Below, one piece after another: positions 32,302 to 41,609 of a stretch of DNA of 64,000 bases (position 1 is its first letter; every line of letters begins with the position of its first letter). The notes under the pieces were generated by a model that saw only the letters and a program-made list of their open reading frames with translations, had not been told where the DNA came from and ran no database searches. The stretch lies in NCBI RefSeq assembly GCF_042408735.1, contig NZ_JBHOQV010000208.1:42337-106336 (forward strand). The letters run 5' to 3'. Source of the stretch: Thermogemmatispora sp042408735. Lineage in GTDB: Bacteria; Chloroflexota; Ktedonobacteria; Ktedonobacterales; Ktedonobacteraceae. Made by a program: the position numbers and the translations under genes.

Positions 32302-33057
32302 ATGCCCGATTACGTCTGGGGCCGCAATCCGGTCTTGGAAACGCTGCGCTCGCCACGCCGGGTGAGACGCCTGCTCCTGGCTGAGGGGCTGCGCGAGGCA
32401 CCAGCTCTACGGGCCATTGTCGAGGAGGCTCAGCGACGTTCGATCCCGATCGAGACGTTGCCCCGCACGCGCCTCGACCAGTTAAGCAACGGCGCTGTCC
32501 ACCAGGGCTGCATTGCGGTGGTCGAATCGCGGCGCTATGTCAGCCTCGATGAGATTCTGGCCTGCGCCGCAGAGCGCCGCGAAGATCCTTTCTTGCTGAT
32601 CCTGGACGCGCTGCAGGACGTTACTAATCTGGGTTCCTTGCTGCGCACTGCCGAGGCCGCCGGCGTCCACGGGGTTGTTATTCCAGAGCATCGCGCCGCC
32701 GAAATCACGCCTGCCGTGGTCAAGACATCCGCCGGAGCCACCGAGCATCTGCTGATCGCTCGCGAGACCAACCTGACGCGCTGCATCGAGTTCCTGAAGC
32801 AGCAAAATGTCTGGGTGATCGGCCTGGACGCCACAGCCCAAAAGCGCTATACCGAGGTCGATCTGACGGGACCGCTGGCCCTGGTGGTGGGCAGCGAGGC
32901 GAAAGGCTTGCGCCGCCTGGTACGTGAACACTGCGATCTGCTTGTCAGCATCCCCATGCGCGGGCGCATTGAATCGCTAAACGCGGCTGTCGCTGGAAGT
33001 ATCGTGCTCTACGAAGCCTTGCGCCAGCAGGAGCGGCGCAGACAGGTCTCATCATGA
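32302..33057 (+). CDS. rlmB: 23S rRNA (guanosine-2'-O-)-methyltransferase, TrmH/RlmB family
   Basis: 251 residues, SpoU/TrmH class with a knotted SAM site. The N-terminal ribosome-binding domain starts YVWGRNPVLETLRS. Motif 1 is LILDALQDVTNLGSLLRTAE, motif 2 is PLALVVGSEAKGLRRLVRE, and motif 3 is VSIPMRGRIESLNAAVAGSI. RlmB methylates G2251 of 23S rRNA; the exact target is inferred from family. It follows rnhB by about 200 bases in the same direction. Confidence 0.93.
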   Translation: MPDYVWGRNPVLETLRSPRRVRRLLLAEGLREAPALRAIVEEAQRRSIPIETLPRTRLDQLSNGAVHQGCIAVVESRRYVSLDEILACAAERREDPFLLILDALQDVTNLGSLLRTAEAAGVHGVVIPEHRAAEITPAVVKTSAGATEHLLIARETNLTRCIEFLKQQNVWVIGLDATAQKRYTEVDLTGPLALVVGSEAKGLRRLVREHCDLLVSIPMRGRIESLNAAVAGSIVLYEALRQQERRRQVSS

Positions 33058-33276
33058 ATGTCGGGCAAGAAGCGAGTCGGCTGGCGGTGGAAGAGCGCCA
33101 GACGCGCGCCAGGAGCGTTTTTCTCCCCTGGGCACACTCTGGAGGAAGAAGGTGGTTGCGGTTCCTGTAGGGGCAGAGGCCGAGAGTGGGCCTCGCACGA
33201 GGCCAGAGAGCCTGAGCCTGAAGAGCCTCCCTGATGCAGCCGCACGTACCCGCCGGCCCTTGGGACAGGAGAGAAG

Positions 33277-35853
33277 ATGAGGCGGGCGCCCCGTAGCACA
33301 CGCATCAGGTCAGACGCAGAGCAGGTGCGGCCAGGCAGACGCTGGTTGTGGCGCTGTTGGCTGCTCGGCGGGCTGTTGCTGCTCTTGCTGGGAGCCGATG
33401 CCTGCTGCTATCAGGTTGCTTTGCCCGTAGAGGTGGTGAGCCAAAAAGGAACAACTACCCTCTTCGTGGGCAGCCAGCGCCTTACACTGGGCCAGCTCAG
33501 CCCCGTGATCCAGCTCCGTTTTCCAGCTCAGGATCCGGCTCTCCATGAGTACCAGATCGACGGTAGCGATAGTACCAACAACTTTACGCTCGACCCCTCC
33601 TATATGCATAGCATCTCTTCCTGGTGGTACTACCGCTTTCAGAGCTGGATGCGCGATCTGGACGGCAGCAGCCGCTGGCGCAATCTGCAGATCTGGAGCA
33701 ACGATCGCCTGATCCGGAGCATAGCCTGGCCCACTCCCGCAACCACTGTGAGCTTGCCTGCGAGCACGTACCTGCGCCTGCACCTCGAGCTGCAGCGACC
33801 AGAAACGCCTCGCTCGCTGCTCCTGTTGACTGCCGCCGGTGGCCTCCTGCAGATCACGCTGGATCGTAACGACCGCAGCCTCGAGCTGACCTGGCTTACC
33901 CCCGAGCTGCACTCTCAACGGGAAACGGGGATAGGGCAGCCTGCGAGCACTACCTTTTTCCCGCTCGACGCCGCTCCCTTCGGGGCCGAGGTCATTGATA
34001 CTCTGGTGCGCTCCCTGCTCTGGGCAACCAGCCTGCTCCTCCTGATGCTGCTGCTCACAGGGACACTGACCAGCCTCTGTCTCTTCACACGCCAGAGGCT
34101 GACCCTGGCCGGTCTGGCTCTCAGGTGCCAGACCGGCGCTGGCCCCAGCGACTCCGCGAGGGTTTTGGGACGGTGGCAGCCCCGGCGCAGCGGAGAAAGA
34201 AACCCAAGAGGCGGTCGGCGGCTGCCTGGGTTCCTTGCAGACTGGTGGCAGGCTTTGACGACGGCACTGCACCCCTTGGCGCTGCTAGCATTGATGGCAT
34301 CTTTAGGCTACACGCTCTGGATCGCGCGGGTCGAATATCATGGCCAGCCCCATATTTACGATGCGGCAGCCTATGTTTTTGCCGCCAAAATGTACGCTCA
34401 AGGACGGCTGGCCGTGCCTCTTCCTCCAACGCCCGATCTCTTTCCCGGCCCCTTCATGGTTCAGTTTGATGGTCGCTGGTTCGCTCAGTATCCACCCGGC
34501 ACGGCGCTCACGCTGGTGCCCGGCTTCTGGCTGGGCCTCCCCTACGCCGTCGAGCCGGTGCTGGGAACGCTGGCCCTGCTGGGGATCGGTCTGATAGCTG
34601 CCCGCCTCTACGACCGCACCGTTGCCACGCTGGCCGTTCTCCTGGGAGTACTCTCGCCATTCTACAGTTACCTGGCGGCCTCCTACCTCAGCCACACCGT
34701 CACGCTCTTCTATCTTGTCTGGGGGTTCTGGTCGCTGCTCCGCTTCCAGCAGGATGGCAAGCTGTGGGGAATGCCCCTGGCGGCCCTCTGCTTCGGCCTG
34801 GCCTACCTGACACGCGAGCAGGTGGCGCTGCTCTACATCGTCATGCTTAGCGGCGCTGTCCTGTTGGCAAGCTGGCGCCGCCAGCATCGCTGGCCAACGC
34901 CCTGGCTGCGAGCACTGGTGGTCGCGGGCCTGATTCTTTCGCTGTTCATGATTCTGGATCTCTTATTTAATCTGGCCCTGACGGGGCACCCCCTAACCTC
35001 GCCACGCGAGCTTTTCTTTGCCGGCGATCGCTGGGGCTTCGGCCAGGGCATCGGCTTCTACGGCGCTCACACTCTGGCCGCCGGTCTGGTCAACCTCGAC
35101 GAGCTGCTGACTATCCTGGCCATCGATCTCTTCGGCTGGCCCTTCTATCTGACGCTGGCTCTGCCGCTGCTGCCCTTTGTCAGCGGCCAGAGCCGCGCCA
35201 CGGACTGGCTCTTGCTGGCCGGAACGGCAGCCATCGCGCTGGCCTTCGTTGGCTACTTTTACCACGGCATCTACCTGGGACCGCGCTATCTCTACGAGAC
35301 GCTGCTGTTCCTGCTCCCGCTCAGCGCCCGCGGCCTGGTGACGCTGGCCCGAAGCGAGCGGGCCGCCGCGGAGTCCGTTCGCTCGGCGCTGAAGCCCTGG
35401 TTGGCCGCCAGAAGGGGCGGGCAGGAGTCAGAGAGTTCAGCCAGGAGCGCGCCGACCGTCAGATGGTCCCTGGTCCTCTCAGCAGCAGGGCGTTATCCGC
35501 TGACCATCCTGCTCTTCCTGGGCCTGCTAGCCTGCAACCTCCTGTACTACACGCCGCGCCAGATCAGCCTCTATCATGACTATAGCGGGCTGCCAGCCGG
35601 AACGCAGATCGATCTGCAGGCCATTTACCAACCGCCGCTCCATCATGCCATCGTTGTCACTGGCGACCAGGCCCTTTACGATTACGTCCTTTTCTCCCTC
35701 AACGAACCTATCCTGGAGCAAGGGGACATCATCTATGCTGAAGCCAGCGAGCCGGAGCAGTTTGCCCGCCTGCGCCGCGCTTTTCCCGGACGCCCCCTTT
35801 ATCTCCTGGAGATCGGCCCTGACGGCAAGACTACCTACCAGCCTCTGCCCTGA
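33277..35853 (+). CDS. Large GT-C membrane glycosyltransferase (GT39/ArnT-like)
   Basis: 858 residues. An N-terminal span (WLLGGLLLLLLGADACCYQ) is followed by a beta-rich extracytoplasmic section of about 190 residues, then a second span and about ten more membrane segments. The first large loop in the GT-C half has ARVEYHGQPHIYDAAAYVFA with acidic residues in the GT-C catalytic position, and a YPPGTALTLVPGFWLGLPY segment. Such enzymes use polyprenyl-phosphate sugars. Its convergent neighbours are DprE1/DprE2-like genes, which in Actinobacteria make polyprenyl-phosphate arabinose; a pentose transferase role is therefore plausible but unproven. GGAG precedes the ATG. Confidence 0.8.
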   Translation: MRRAPRSTRIRSDAEQVRPGRRWLWRCWLLGGLLLLLLGADACCYQVALPVEVVSQKGTTTLFVGSQRLTLGQLSPVIQLRFPAQDPALHEYQIDGSDSTNNFTLDPSYMHSISSWWYYRFQSWMRDLDGSSRWRNLQIWSNDRLIRSIAWPTPATTVSLPASTYLRLHLELQRPETPRSLLLLTAAGGLLQITLDRNDRSLELTWLTPELHSQRETGIGQPASTTFFPLDAAPFGAEVIDTLVRSLLWATSLLLLMLLLTGTLTSLCLFTRQRLTLAGLALRCQTGAGPSDSARVLGRWQPRRSGERNPRGGRRLPGFLADWWQALTTALHPLALLALMASLGYTLWIARVEYHGQPHIYDAAAYVFAAKMYAQGRLAVPLPPTPDLFPGPFMVQFDGRWFAQYPPGTALTLVPGFWLGLPYAVEPVLGTLALLGIGLIAARLYDRTVATLAVLLGVLSPFYSYLAASYLSHTVTLFYLVWGFWSLLRFQQDGKLWGMPLAALCFGLAYLTREQVALLYIVMLSGAVLLASWRRQHRWPTPWLRALVVAGLILSLFMILDLLFNLALTGHPLTSPRELFFAGDRWGFGQGIGFYGAHTLAAGLVNLDELLTILAIDLFGWPFYLTLALPLLPFVSGQSRATDWLLLAGTAAIALAFVGYFYHGIYLGPRYLYETLLFLLPLSARGLVTLARSERAAAESVRSALKPWLAARRGGQESESSARSAPTVRWSLVLSAAGRYPLTILLFLGLLACNLLYYTPRQISLYHDYSGLPAGTQIDLQAIYQPPLHHAIVVTGDQALYDYVLFSLNEPILEQGDIIYAEASEPEQFARLRRAFPGRPLYLLEIGPDGKTTYQPLP

Positions 35854-35864
35854 GCTGAGCCTGG

Positions 35865-36608
35865 CTAGAGCGACAGGCGCTGAAAGATGCGCTCGGGAAT
35901 CAGGCGGATTACCAGCATCACCAGGCGCCAGTAGCCGGGCAAATAGACCACCGGACGGCCCTGCAACATGGCGCGATAGACGCCGCGTCCGACGCGGCGC
36001 GCGCTAGAGAAGAGCAAGCCCTTGCGCAAATGAGCGGTCATCGGCGTATCGACCAGGCCCGGCTTGATGGTCACTACGGCCACGCCGTGCCTGGCCAGGC
36101 GCGCCCGCAAGCCCTGGAGAAAGAGCGAGACCGCCCCCTTGGCGGACCCATAGACATAGTTGCTCGGACGCCCGCGATCGCCGGCCACCGAGGAGAGCAC
36201 CGCCAGGCAGCCCCGCCCGCGTTGCTCAAAATAGTTGGCCGCCAGAGTGAGCAGGGCGATCACGCTGAGGGCATTGGTCTGGAACTCACGCAGCGTCTCC
36301 TCAACGCTCAGCTCACACTTGCGCTGATCGCCGAGAGTGCCATGAGCGATCAGCATTCCATCCAGCCAGCCGAAGGCCGCCACCGCGGCGTCGAGCATCT
36401 CCTGATGGCGCGCCACCTCGTTGACATCCAGAAGGAAGGTTTCAACGCGCCTGGCCCCACGCACCTGCAGATCGGCGGCAATCGTCGTCAGCTTTTCCGG
36501 GTTGCGCCCAACCAGGAATAGCTCGGCCCCCTGGGCCGCCATGCACTTCGCCGCCTCGTAGGCGATGGCCGAGGTCGCGCCTACAATCACAACTTTCTGC
36601 AACACCAT
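35865..36608 (-). CDS. SDR oxidoreductase, DprE2-like
   Basis: 247 residues, short-chain dehydrogenase. The cofactor motif is VVIVGATSAIAYEAAKCM, NAG-like AHGTLGD follows, and the catalytic VLSSVAGDRGRPSNYVYGSAKG contains Ser, Tyr and Lys (YxxxK as YGSAK). DprE2 reduces a 2-keto intermediate in decaprenyl-phosphate epimerisation. The start ATG is two bases after the stop of the FAD enzyme, so they are translated as a pair, exactly the DprE1-DprE2 arrangement. ATG 36608 has GAGGT seven bases upstream. Confidence 0.85.
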   Translation of the reverse strand: MVLQKVVIVGATSAIAYEAAKCMAAQGAELFLVGRNPEKLTTIAADLQVRGARRVETFLLDVNEVARHQEMLDAAVAAFGWLDGMLIAHGTLGDQRKCELSVEETLREFQTNALSVIALLTLAANYFEQRGRGCLAVLSSVAGDRGRPSNYVYGSAKGAVSLFLQGLRARLARHGVAVVTIKPGLVDTPMTAHLRKGLLFSSARRVGRGVYRAMLQGRPVVYLPGYWRLVMLVIRLIPERIFQRLSL

Positions 36609-36610
36609 AC

Positions 36611-37972
36611 TCAAACCTCTACCGTGGCAGACTGCTCCCGCGAAGGAACCAGGGCCATACGTCGCCAGAAACTGGACGAGAACTTCGGATCGACATAGCG
36701 CATAAATTCCTGCCAGCGCGGGAAGAAGCGCTTGAAGTCCTCACCGTGCATACGGGCATCCTTGGCCGGATAGAGCGCCCCCCCGCTCTCGCGCACCAGG
36801 GCGTCCAGCTCGTCAAAGAGGCGCAGCGTCTTCGGCCCTTGATTGGCGAAATCCAGCGCCAGGGTCAGCCCCGGACGCGGGAAGGAGAGCCAACCAGGCG
36901 AGCGTACATCGCCGAACTTCTTGAGAACCGCCAGGAACGAGCCTTGACCCGAGCGACTGATGCGCTGCAGAATCTCCTTCATCACATCGTAGCCCTGATC
37001 GTAGGGCACCACGCACTGATACTGGAAGAAGCCGCGCCTACCATACATACGGTTCCAGTTATGGATAGAATCTAGAGGATAGAAGAAAGGCTCATAGGGT
37101 ACTACTTTAAAGACACGTTTCTGGAGCTGTGAATGATCGTAGAGCGTATTGAAGGCTTTCAGCGTCAGGGTATTCAGGGTAAAGGAGGGCAGATCGATCG
37201 GGACCGCCAGGGGCAGCTTGCGCGGCAGCGACTTCTGCCCATACTCGGGCGACTGATTGTGGTTGCCCCGCATAAAGATGCCGCGTCCGAGCTTATTGCC
37301 GCTCGCCAGGCAATCGACCCAGGCCACCGTGTACTCATACTGTTCGTCGGATTCGGCGCACAGTTCCATAAATTCATCGAGCGAATCGTAGCGGATGCGC
37401 TCCATATCGATATAGGGATTATGGATGCGCTTCAAGCGGAACTCGGCCCAGAGGATCAAGCCCGTCAGGCCGAGGCCTCCGATGGTGGCCTCGAACAACT
37501 CGCGATTCTCAGTTGGCGAGCAGATCAGGTGCTCGCCAGTGGAGCGCAGCAGCTCGAAGCGTGTGACGTGGCAGCCAAAGGTTCCCGCCCTATGATGATT
37601 CTTGCCGTGAATATCGTTGGCAATAGCGCCACCGACCGAGACAAACTTGGTGCCTGGTGAGACGGGCAGGAACCAGCCCCGAGGCACGATCAGTTCCAGA
37701 ATCTCGGCCAGCGAGACCCCAGCCTCGCAGCGCAGCACACCCTGTTCCTCATCAAAAGCCAGAAAACGCCGCAGGTGGCTGACGGCCAGCACCGTCCCGT
37801 TCTCGTTCAGGCAGCTATCGCCGTAGCTGCGACCATAGCCGTAGGCCAGCAATGGCCCAGGCAGAGCCTGCAGATCGGGCAGTTGATCGCGCCAGTAGAT
37901 CGGTACGACGCGCGCCGGCTTGACGCGCGGATAGCGTCCCCATGATTGTGGTATCGCTTGCGTGGAAAGCAT
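36611..37972 (-). CDS. FAD-linked oxidase, DprE1-like (decaprenylphosphoryl-ribose oxidase family)
   Basis: 453 residues. PCMH/VAO FAD-binding domain: LLAYGYGRSYGDSCLNENG, then VSVGGAIANDIHGKNHHRAG, TFGCHVTRFELL and IGGLGLTGLILWAEFRL. These follow mycobacterial DprE1 closely in order and wording. The C-terminal half (HNWNRMYGRRGFFQYQCVVP, DFANQGPKTLRLFDELD) is the substrate domain. DprE1 oxidises the 2'-hydroxyl of decaprenyl-phosphoryl-ribose. The ATG at 37972 is used because the upstream frame is Arg/Ser-rich and lacks support. It is first in the pair with the SDR gene. Confidence 0.88.
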   Translation of the reverse strand: MLSTQAIPQSWGRYPRVKPARVVPIYWRDQLPDLQALPGPLLAYGYGRSYGDSCLNENGTVLAVSHLRRFLAFDEEQGVLRCEAGVSLAEILELIVPRGWFLPVSPGTKFVSVGGAIANDIHGKNHHRAGTFGCHVTRFELLRSTGEHLICSPTENRELFEATIGGLGLTGLILWAEFRLKRIHNPYIDMERIRYDSLDEFMELCAESDEQYEYTVAWVDCLASGNKLGRGIFMRGNHNQSPEYGQKSLPRKLPLAVPIDLPSFTLNTLTLKAFNTLYDHSQLQKRVFKVVPYEPFFYPLDSIHNWNRMYGRRGFFQYQCVVPYDQGYDVMKEILQRISRSGQGSFLAVLKKFGDVRSPGWLSFPRPGLTLALDFANQGPKTLRLFDELDALVRESGGALYPAKDARMHGEDFKRFFPRWQEFMRYVDPKFSSSFWRRMALVPSREQSATVEV

Positions 37973-38381
37973 CGCTTCTTTCTTCCCCCACGTGGCGAAG
38001 TGAAAACGTCCACCTGTAGAACGGACAACTCTCCAAGAGAGCCACGCGCTGGCTGGTCGGCAAGCTGGCGAGTCAGCGGTAAGAGAAGGCGACCCCTCTC
38101 TCGCTGAGGAGAGAAACACTGCGAGTGAACCGCCGCGAGCCTTCCAGCCAACCAGGGCCATTGTACGTCATTATGCGCCGCATTGCACGTCTCTGCCCCT
38201 TTCTGGCCCCTGGCCCTCGTTTGCTCCGGTGGCGAGATGCTACAATGCATTCCAGTCCAGACCTGCCTTGCTCCAGGCCGCCCGCCCGTGCCGGGTCGCG
38301 GCGAAGGGAGGGACAGGACCCGCTCGCGGCGAGGCCATCAGGCGAGGGCAGGAAGCGCGGAGAAAGGAGCGGAGCCTTGGA
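37973..38381. other. Divergent region between the DprE1-like gene and thiN
   Basis: About 410 bases. On the plus strand TACAAT (38241-38246) is a possible -10 for thiN, without a well-placed -35. No TPP riboswitch is found in front of thiN. No gene is supported. Confidence 0.35.
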
Positions 38382-39029
38382 ATGCACGTGGTGATCTTTG
38401 CTGGTGGCGCGCTGCGTCCGAGCGTTCTGGTTGAGGATGCGCTGCGCCAGGCGGACCTGATTCTGGCGGCAGATGGCGGTGCAGAGAGTGCCATTCGCCT
38501 GGGGAGGTCGCCAGCGGCTGTCCTGGGAGACCTGGATTCGCTCGCCCCAGCCCTGGTGGCTCAACTGGAGGCTGCTGGCTGTCGTTTGCTGCGCGCGCCT
38601 GTCGAGAAGAACGAGACCGATAGCGAGCTGGCCCTCCAGTACGCTATCGAGCAGGGGGCGACAGCGGTGACTATCCTGGGGGCCTTGGGAGGGACGCGCT
38701 GCGATCACGCGCTGGCCAACGTGCTGCTGCTGGCGGCCTACGATCAGGTGGCCCTGCGCCTGATCGATGGGCCATCTATCTGCTGGCTCCTGCGCGGTCC
38801 GGGCACGGCCCTGGTCCGTGGTCAGACGGGCGACCTGGTCTCGCTGCTGCCGCTGGCGGGCGACGCGCAGGGTGTTTCTACTCAGGGGCTTTACTACCCC
38901 CTTCACGGGGAGACGCTCTTCTTTGGGAGGCCCCGTGGCCTCAGCAACCAACTGACGCAGCCGGAGGCCAGCGTGACCCTGATCAGAGGTCAGCTTCTGA
39001 TCATCCATACACGCTGCGACCTCCTCTGA
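38382..39029 (+). CDS. thiN: Thiamine pyrophosphokinase
   Basis: 215 residues. It converts thiamine and ATP to thiamine pyrophosphate. Motifs are VVIFAGGALRPSVL, ADLILAADGGAESAIRLG (first TPK motif), AAVLGDLDSLAP, VEKNETDSELALQYAIEQGA and ILGALGGTRCDHALANVLLL, all in the standard order for the TPK family. The ATG at 38382 is selected because the family begins there and AAAGGAG lies upstream. A riboswitch-controlled thiamine-precursor importer is encoded 3 kb away. Confidence 0.93.
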   Translation: MHVVIFAGGALRPSVLVEDALRQADLILAADGGAESAIRLGRSPAAVLGDLDSLAPALVAQLEAAGCRLLRAPVEKNETDSELALQYAIEQGATAVTILGALGGTRCDHALANVLLLAAYDQVALRLIDGPSICWLLRGPGTALVRGQTGDLVSLLPLAGDAQGVSTQGLYYPLHGETLFFGRPRGLSNQLTQPEASVTLIRGQLLIIHTRCDLL

Positions 39030-39056
39030 GCCAGCCCTCACCGCCAGCCCGCGGCC

Positions 39057-39081
39057 AGTCAGCGGCAAGCTGACTTTCTCC
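39057..39081 (+). terminator. Possible terminator after thiN
   Basis: Stem AGTCAGC / GCTGACT (7 bp) with loop GGCAA, followed by TTCTCCC. It lies between the convergent thiN and kinase genes. The T-tract is short. Confidence 0.5.
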
Positions 39082-39086
39082 CGAGA

Positions 39087-41357
39087 CTAGCCGCTGCTGC
39101 TCACGGTCCAGATACGCACGACCTTTCCCCCTGCGGAGGCCAGCAGTCCGCCGTCGGGCGACCAATCCACTGCCGTCACGCTCCCTGCGCCCTCTTCATA
39201 GGTATAGAGGGGGCTATAGGCGGTAGCACTGGCCTGCCAGATCGTGGCTTGCTTGCCGCTGCCCACTAACAGCAGGCGACTATCGGGCGACCAGGCCAGA
39301 GCTGTGCAAGGCGACGACGAGACAGGCTGGCCACCAAGAAAGGTGCTGCCTTCCAGGCTGATCAGAACGACCTGGCCATTGGCGCCGGCGCTAGCCAATT
39401 GTGAGCCATTGGGCGACCAGGCCAGCGCCAGCAGAGCCACGGGCCGCCCACTTACGGCATCCAGCACGCTATGACGGGCGCTCAGGCTGGCGCTGCGCGT
39501 GTCCCACAAGAGGACGTTGCCCTGTTCATCGGCGCTGGCCAGTGTGGTAATCGCGGGCGACCAGCTCAGGGCATTGACCGGCACCCGACTCCCCTCAAAG
39601 AGCAACCAGCGGCGCGCGCCAGTGCTGGCCTCCCAGACCTGGATGCTGCCATCGTCCCCCCCCGACGCGAACAGGCCCAAGGCGCTGCCTCTGACAGCCC
39701 GCACCCCTCCTCGGTGGCCGCGATAGACAAGCAGGCGCTGTCGCTGAGCCACATCCCAGACCTGAACGGTGCCATCTTCGCTGCTGGAAGCCAGAATGCT
39801 GGTTCCTGGAAGCCAGGCGAGGGAGGTAATGGCGGCCCGATGATCATCGTAGCGCAAGAGCAGCTCGCCGGAGAGCGGTTCCCAGACGTGGACCGCGTGG
39901 GCCTGGTCGCCTGAAGCCAGATACTGGGCATCTCCGGAGAAGGCCAGGGCGCGCACCGGGGCTTGATGGCCAGTATAGCTCAGGGCCAGGCGGACCGTCA
40001 CGCGCGGGAGCGAGAGGAGACTCGACGCCGGCGAGCGGGCGAAGACTGTCGGGGTCTGGAGGCTGGCCGAGGCCGGCAGCAGGGGCAGGTCCAGCTCGCG
40101 CGCTCCGAAGATGCCTACGACCGCCCCCAGGACAAAGGGGCCAGCGATGAGCAAAAGCCGGCGTGACAGGGCAGAGGACGGGTGAGCGGTGGCACCAGGT
40201 CCGGCGACGGCTGGCGTCGGTCTGGCAACGGCGATCTGTCTGGCCGCGCGCTGGCCTTTCTCCAGCGACTGGGCTGGCCGCTGGCGCGGTTTACGACTTC
40301 CGGCCCGCGGGGAGCGCGGCAGACGATGGCGGATCGACTCGAGCTGGCGCCGCACCTCCGCTACGCTGGCCGGCCGTTTCTGCGGGGAGATCTCGACCAT
40401 GCGTTTGAGCAGCTCTTCCAGCTCCAGAGGCAGCGTCGGGTCAAAGGAGCGCAGGGGAGCGAAGCGCAGCGGAGCCGCCGCGGGATCAACTCCCGTCAAC
40501 ATCTGGTGGAGCGTGGCCCCCAGCCCATAGATGTCGGCCTGGGGCGTGCTCTGCGTTCTGCCATACTGCTCGGGAGCCGCATAGCCGGGCGAGCCGAGCG
40601 CCAGCGTATCCCGGCTCTGGCCCGGCTTAAAGCGTCGCGCAATGCCAAAGTCAATCAAGCAGACTCGGCCGGAGACGCTATCAAGCATGATATTGGCCGG
40701 CTTCAAGTCGCGGAAAACGATCGGCACGGGACGCGAATGCAAATATTCGAGTACCGTACAGAGCTGAATAGCAATCTCCAGGGCCTCGTCAGGAGGGAGA
40801 CGCCCCCCCTGGCTGCGCTCCAGACGCGTTTCAAGCGTCTCGCCCTGGATAAATTCCATCACCAGATAGCAGCAATCCTGCTCTGTAAAATACTCGTAGA
40901 CTTCCGGCAGGCTGGGATGATGCAAGGTCGCCAGCAGCGAGGCCTCCCTGTAGAAGGAGGCCATTGTTTCAGCGGCCAGACGCGGCTCCAGGTGAAAGGC
41001 CACGATCTCTTTGATGGCGACGCGGCGCTCGCCCTCGTGCAGATCGCTGGCCTCATAGACAGCGCCGGAGCCGCCGCGTCCCAAGATGCGCAAAATATGA
41101 TAGCGCTCCCGCAAGACCATACCGGGCCAGAGCGGCACTAAGGAACGGCCCTCGCCCGGCTCCCCCTCCGCATCCAGCTCGAGCCTGACCGCATCCGGCT
41201 CGTCCTTCGCCGCGGAAGAGGCTGGTGAGGCTCCTGGATCGCTAACCGGGGCAGCAGAGGAGGGGAGGGATGCCTGGCAAGCATGGCAGATCTGGCTTCC
41301 CTGGCTGTTGGCGGCTCCACATATCGGGCAAAAAATGTACTGGTCGGATGTTTGCAT
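39087..41357 (-). CDS. Membrane Ser/Thr protein kinase with zinc ribbon and WD40 propeller
   Basis: 756 residues. A zinc ribbon (CPIC...CHAC, 10-27) is followed by a Hanks-type kinase at about 80-345: LGRGGSGAVYEAS, VAIKEI, RDLKPANIM (preceded by Phe, so FRD replaces HRD), LIDFGIARRF and GSPGYAAPEQYG. A Pro/Arg linker leads to one membrane span near 400-425 (LLLIAGPFVLGAVVGIFGA). Seven or so WD40 repeats then run from about 460 to the end (VRALAFSGDAQYLASGDQ, ITSLAWLPGTSILASSSEDG). The propeller would lie outside the membrane and could sense ligands. No strong ribosome site is seen before the ATG. Confidence 0.9.
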   Translation of the reverse strand: MQTSDQYIFCPICGAANSQGSQICHACQASLPSSAAPVSDPGASPASSAAKDEPDAVRLELDAEGEPGEGRSLVPLWPGMVLRERYHILRILGRGGSGAVYEASDLHEGERRVAIKEIVAFHLEPRLAAETMASFYREASLLATLHHPSLPEVYEYFTEQDCCYLVMEFIQGETLETRLERSQGGRLPPDEALEIAIQLCTVLEYLHSRPVPIVFRDLKPANIMLDSVSGRVCLIDFGIARRFKPGQSRDTLALGSPGYAAPEQYGRTQSTPQADIYGLGATLHQMLTGVDPAAAPLRFAPLRSFDPTLPLELEELLKRMVEISPQKRPASVAEVRRQLESIRHRLPRSPRAGSRKPRQRPAQSLEKGQRAARQIAVARPTPAVAGPGATAHPSSALSRRLLLIAGPFVLGAVVGIFGARELDLPLLPASASLQTPTVFARSPASSLLSLPRVTVRLALSYTGHQAPVRALAFSGDAQYLASGDQAHAVHVWEPLSGELLLRYDDHRAAITSLAWLPGTSILASSSEDGTVQVWDVAQRQRLLVYRGHRGGVRAVRGSALGLFASGGDDGSIQVWEASTGARRWLLFEGSRVPVNALSWSPAITTLASADEQGNVLLWDTRSASLSARHSVLDAVSGRPVALLALAWSPNGSQLASAGANGQVVLISLEGSTFLGGQPVSSSPCTALAWSPDSRLLLVGSGKQATIWQASATAYSPLYTYEEGAGSVTAVDWSPDGGLLASAGGKVVRIWTVSSSG

Positions 41358-41542
41358 AATGGTGGTTCTTCACACCAAGGCTAGAGCAGCTTATCGAGCA
41401 GACAGATCCAGCACGGCAGGATATCCATCTATTAGAAGAAACGAAGAGAGCGCGCTGAGGTATCTACCTGCTCGGGCCTTGCCTGCCTCCTTACCTGCTT
41501 CAACCAGGAGCAGCCTTTCCGACGACTAGCCGCCCAGAGTTC

Positions 41543-41580
41543 AGGGGGGAGAGCAGGCAAGCAGCTAGCTCTCCCCCTGG
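41543..41580 (-). terminator. Hairpin downstream of the thiamine ABC operon
   Basis: An inverted repeat with an arm of about 12 bp (CAGGGGGGAGAGC against GCTCTCCCCCTGG, one extra G) and a loop of about 12 bases lies 30 bases past the binding-protein stop on the minus strand. There is no U-tract, so it may stop transcription inefficiently or protect the mRNA 3' end. Confidence 0.5.
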
Positions 41581-41609
41581 CTGTGGTAGTATCGCGCAGC
41601 GCCGCCTCC

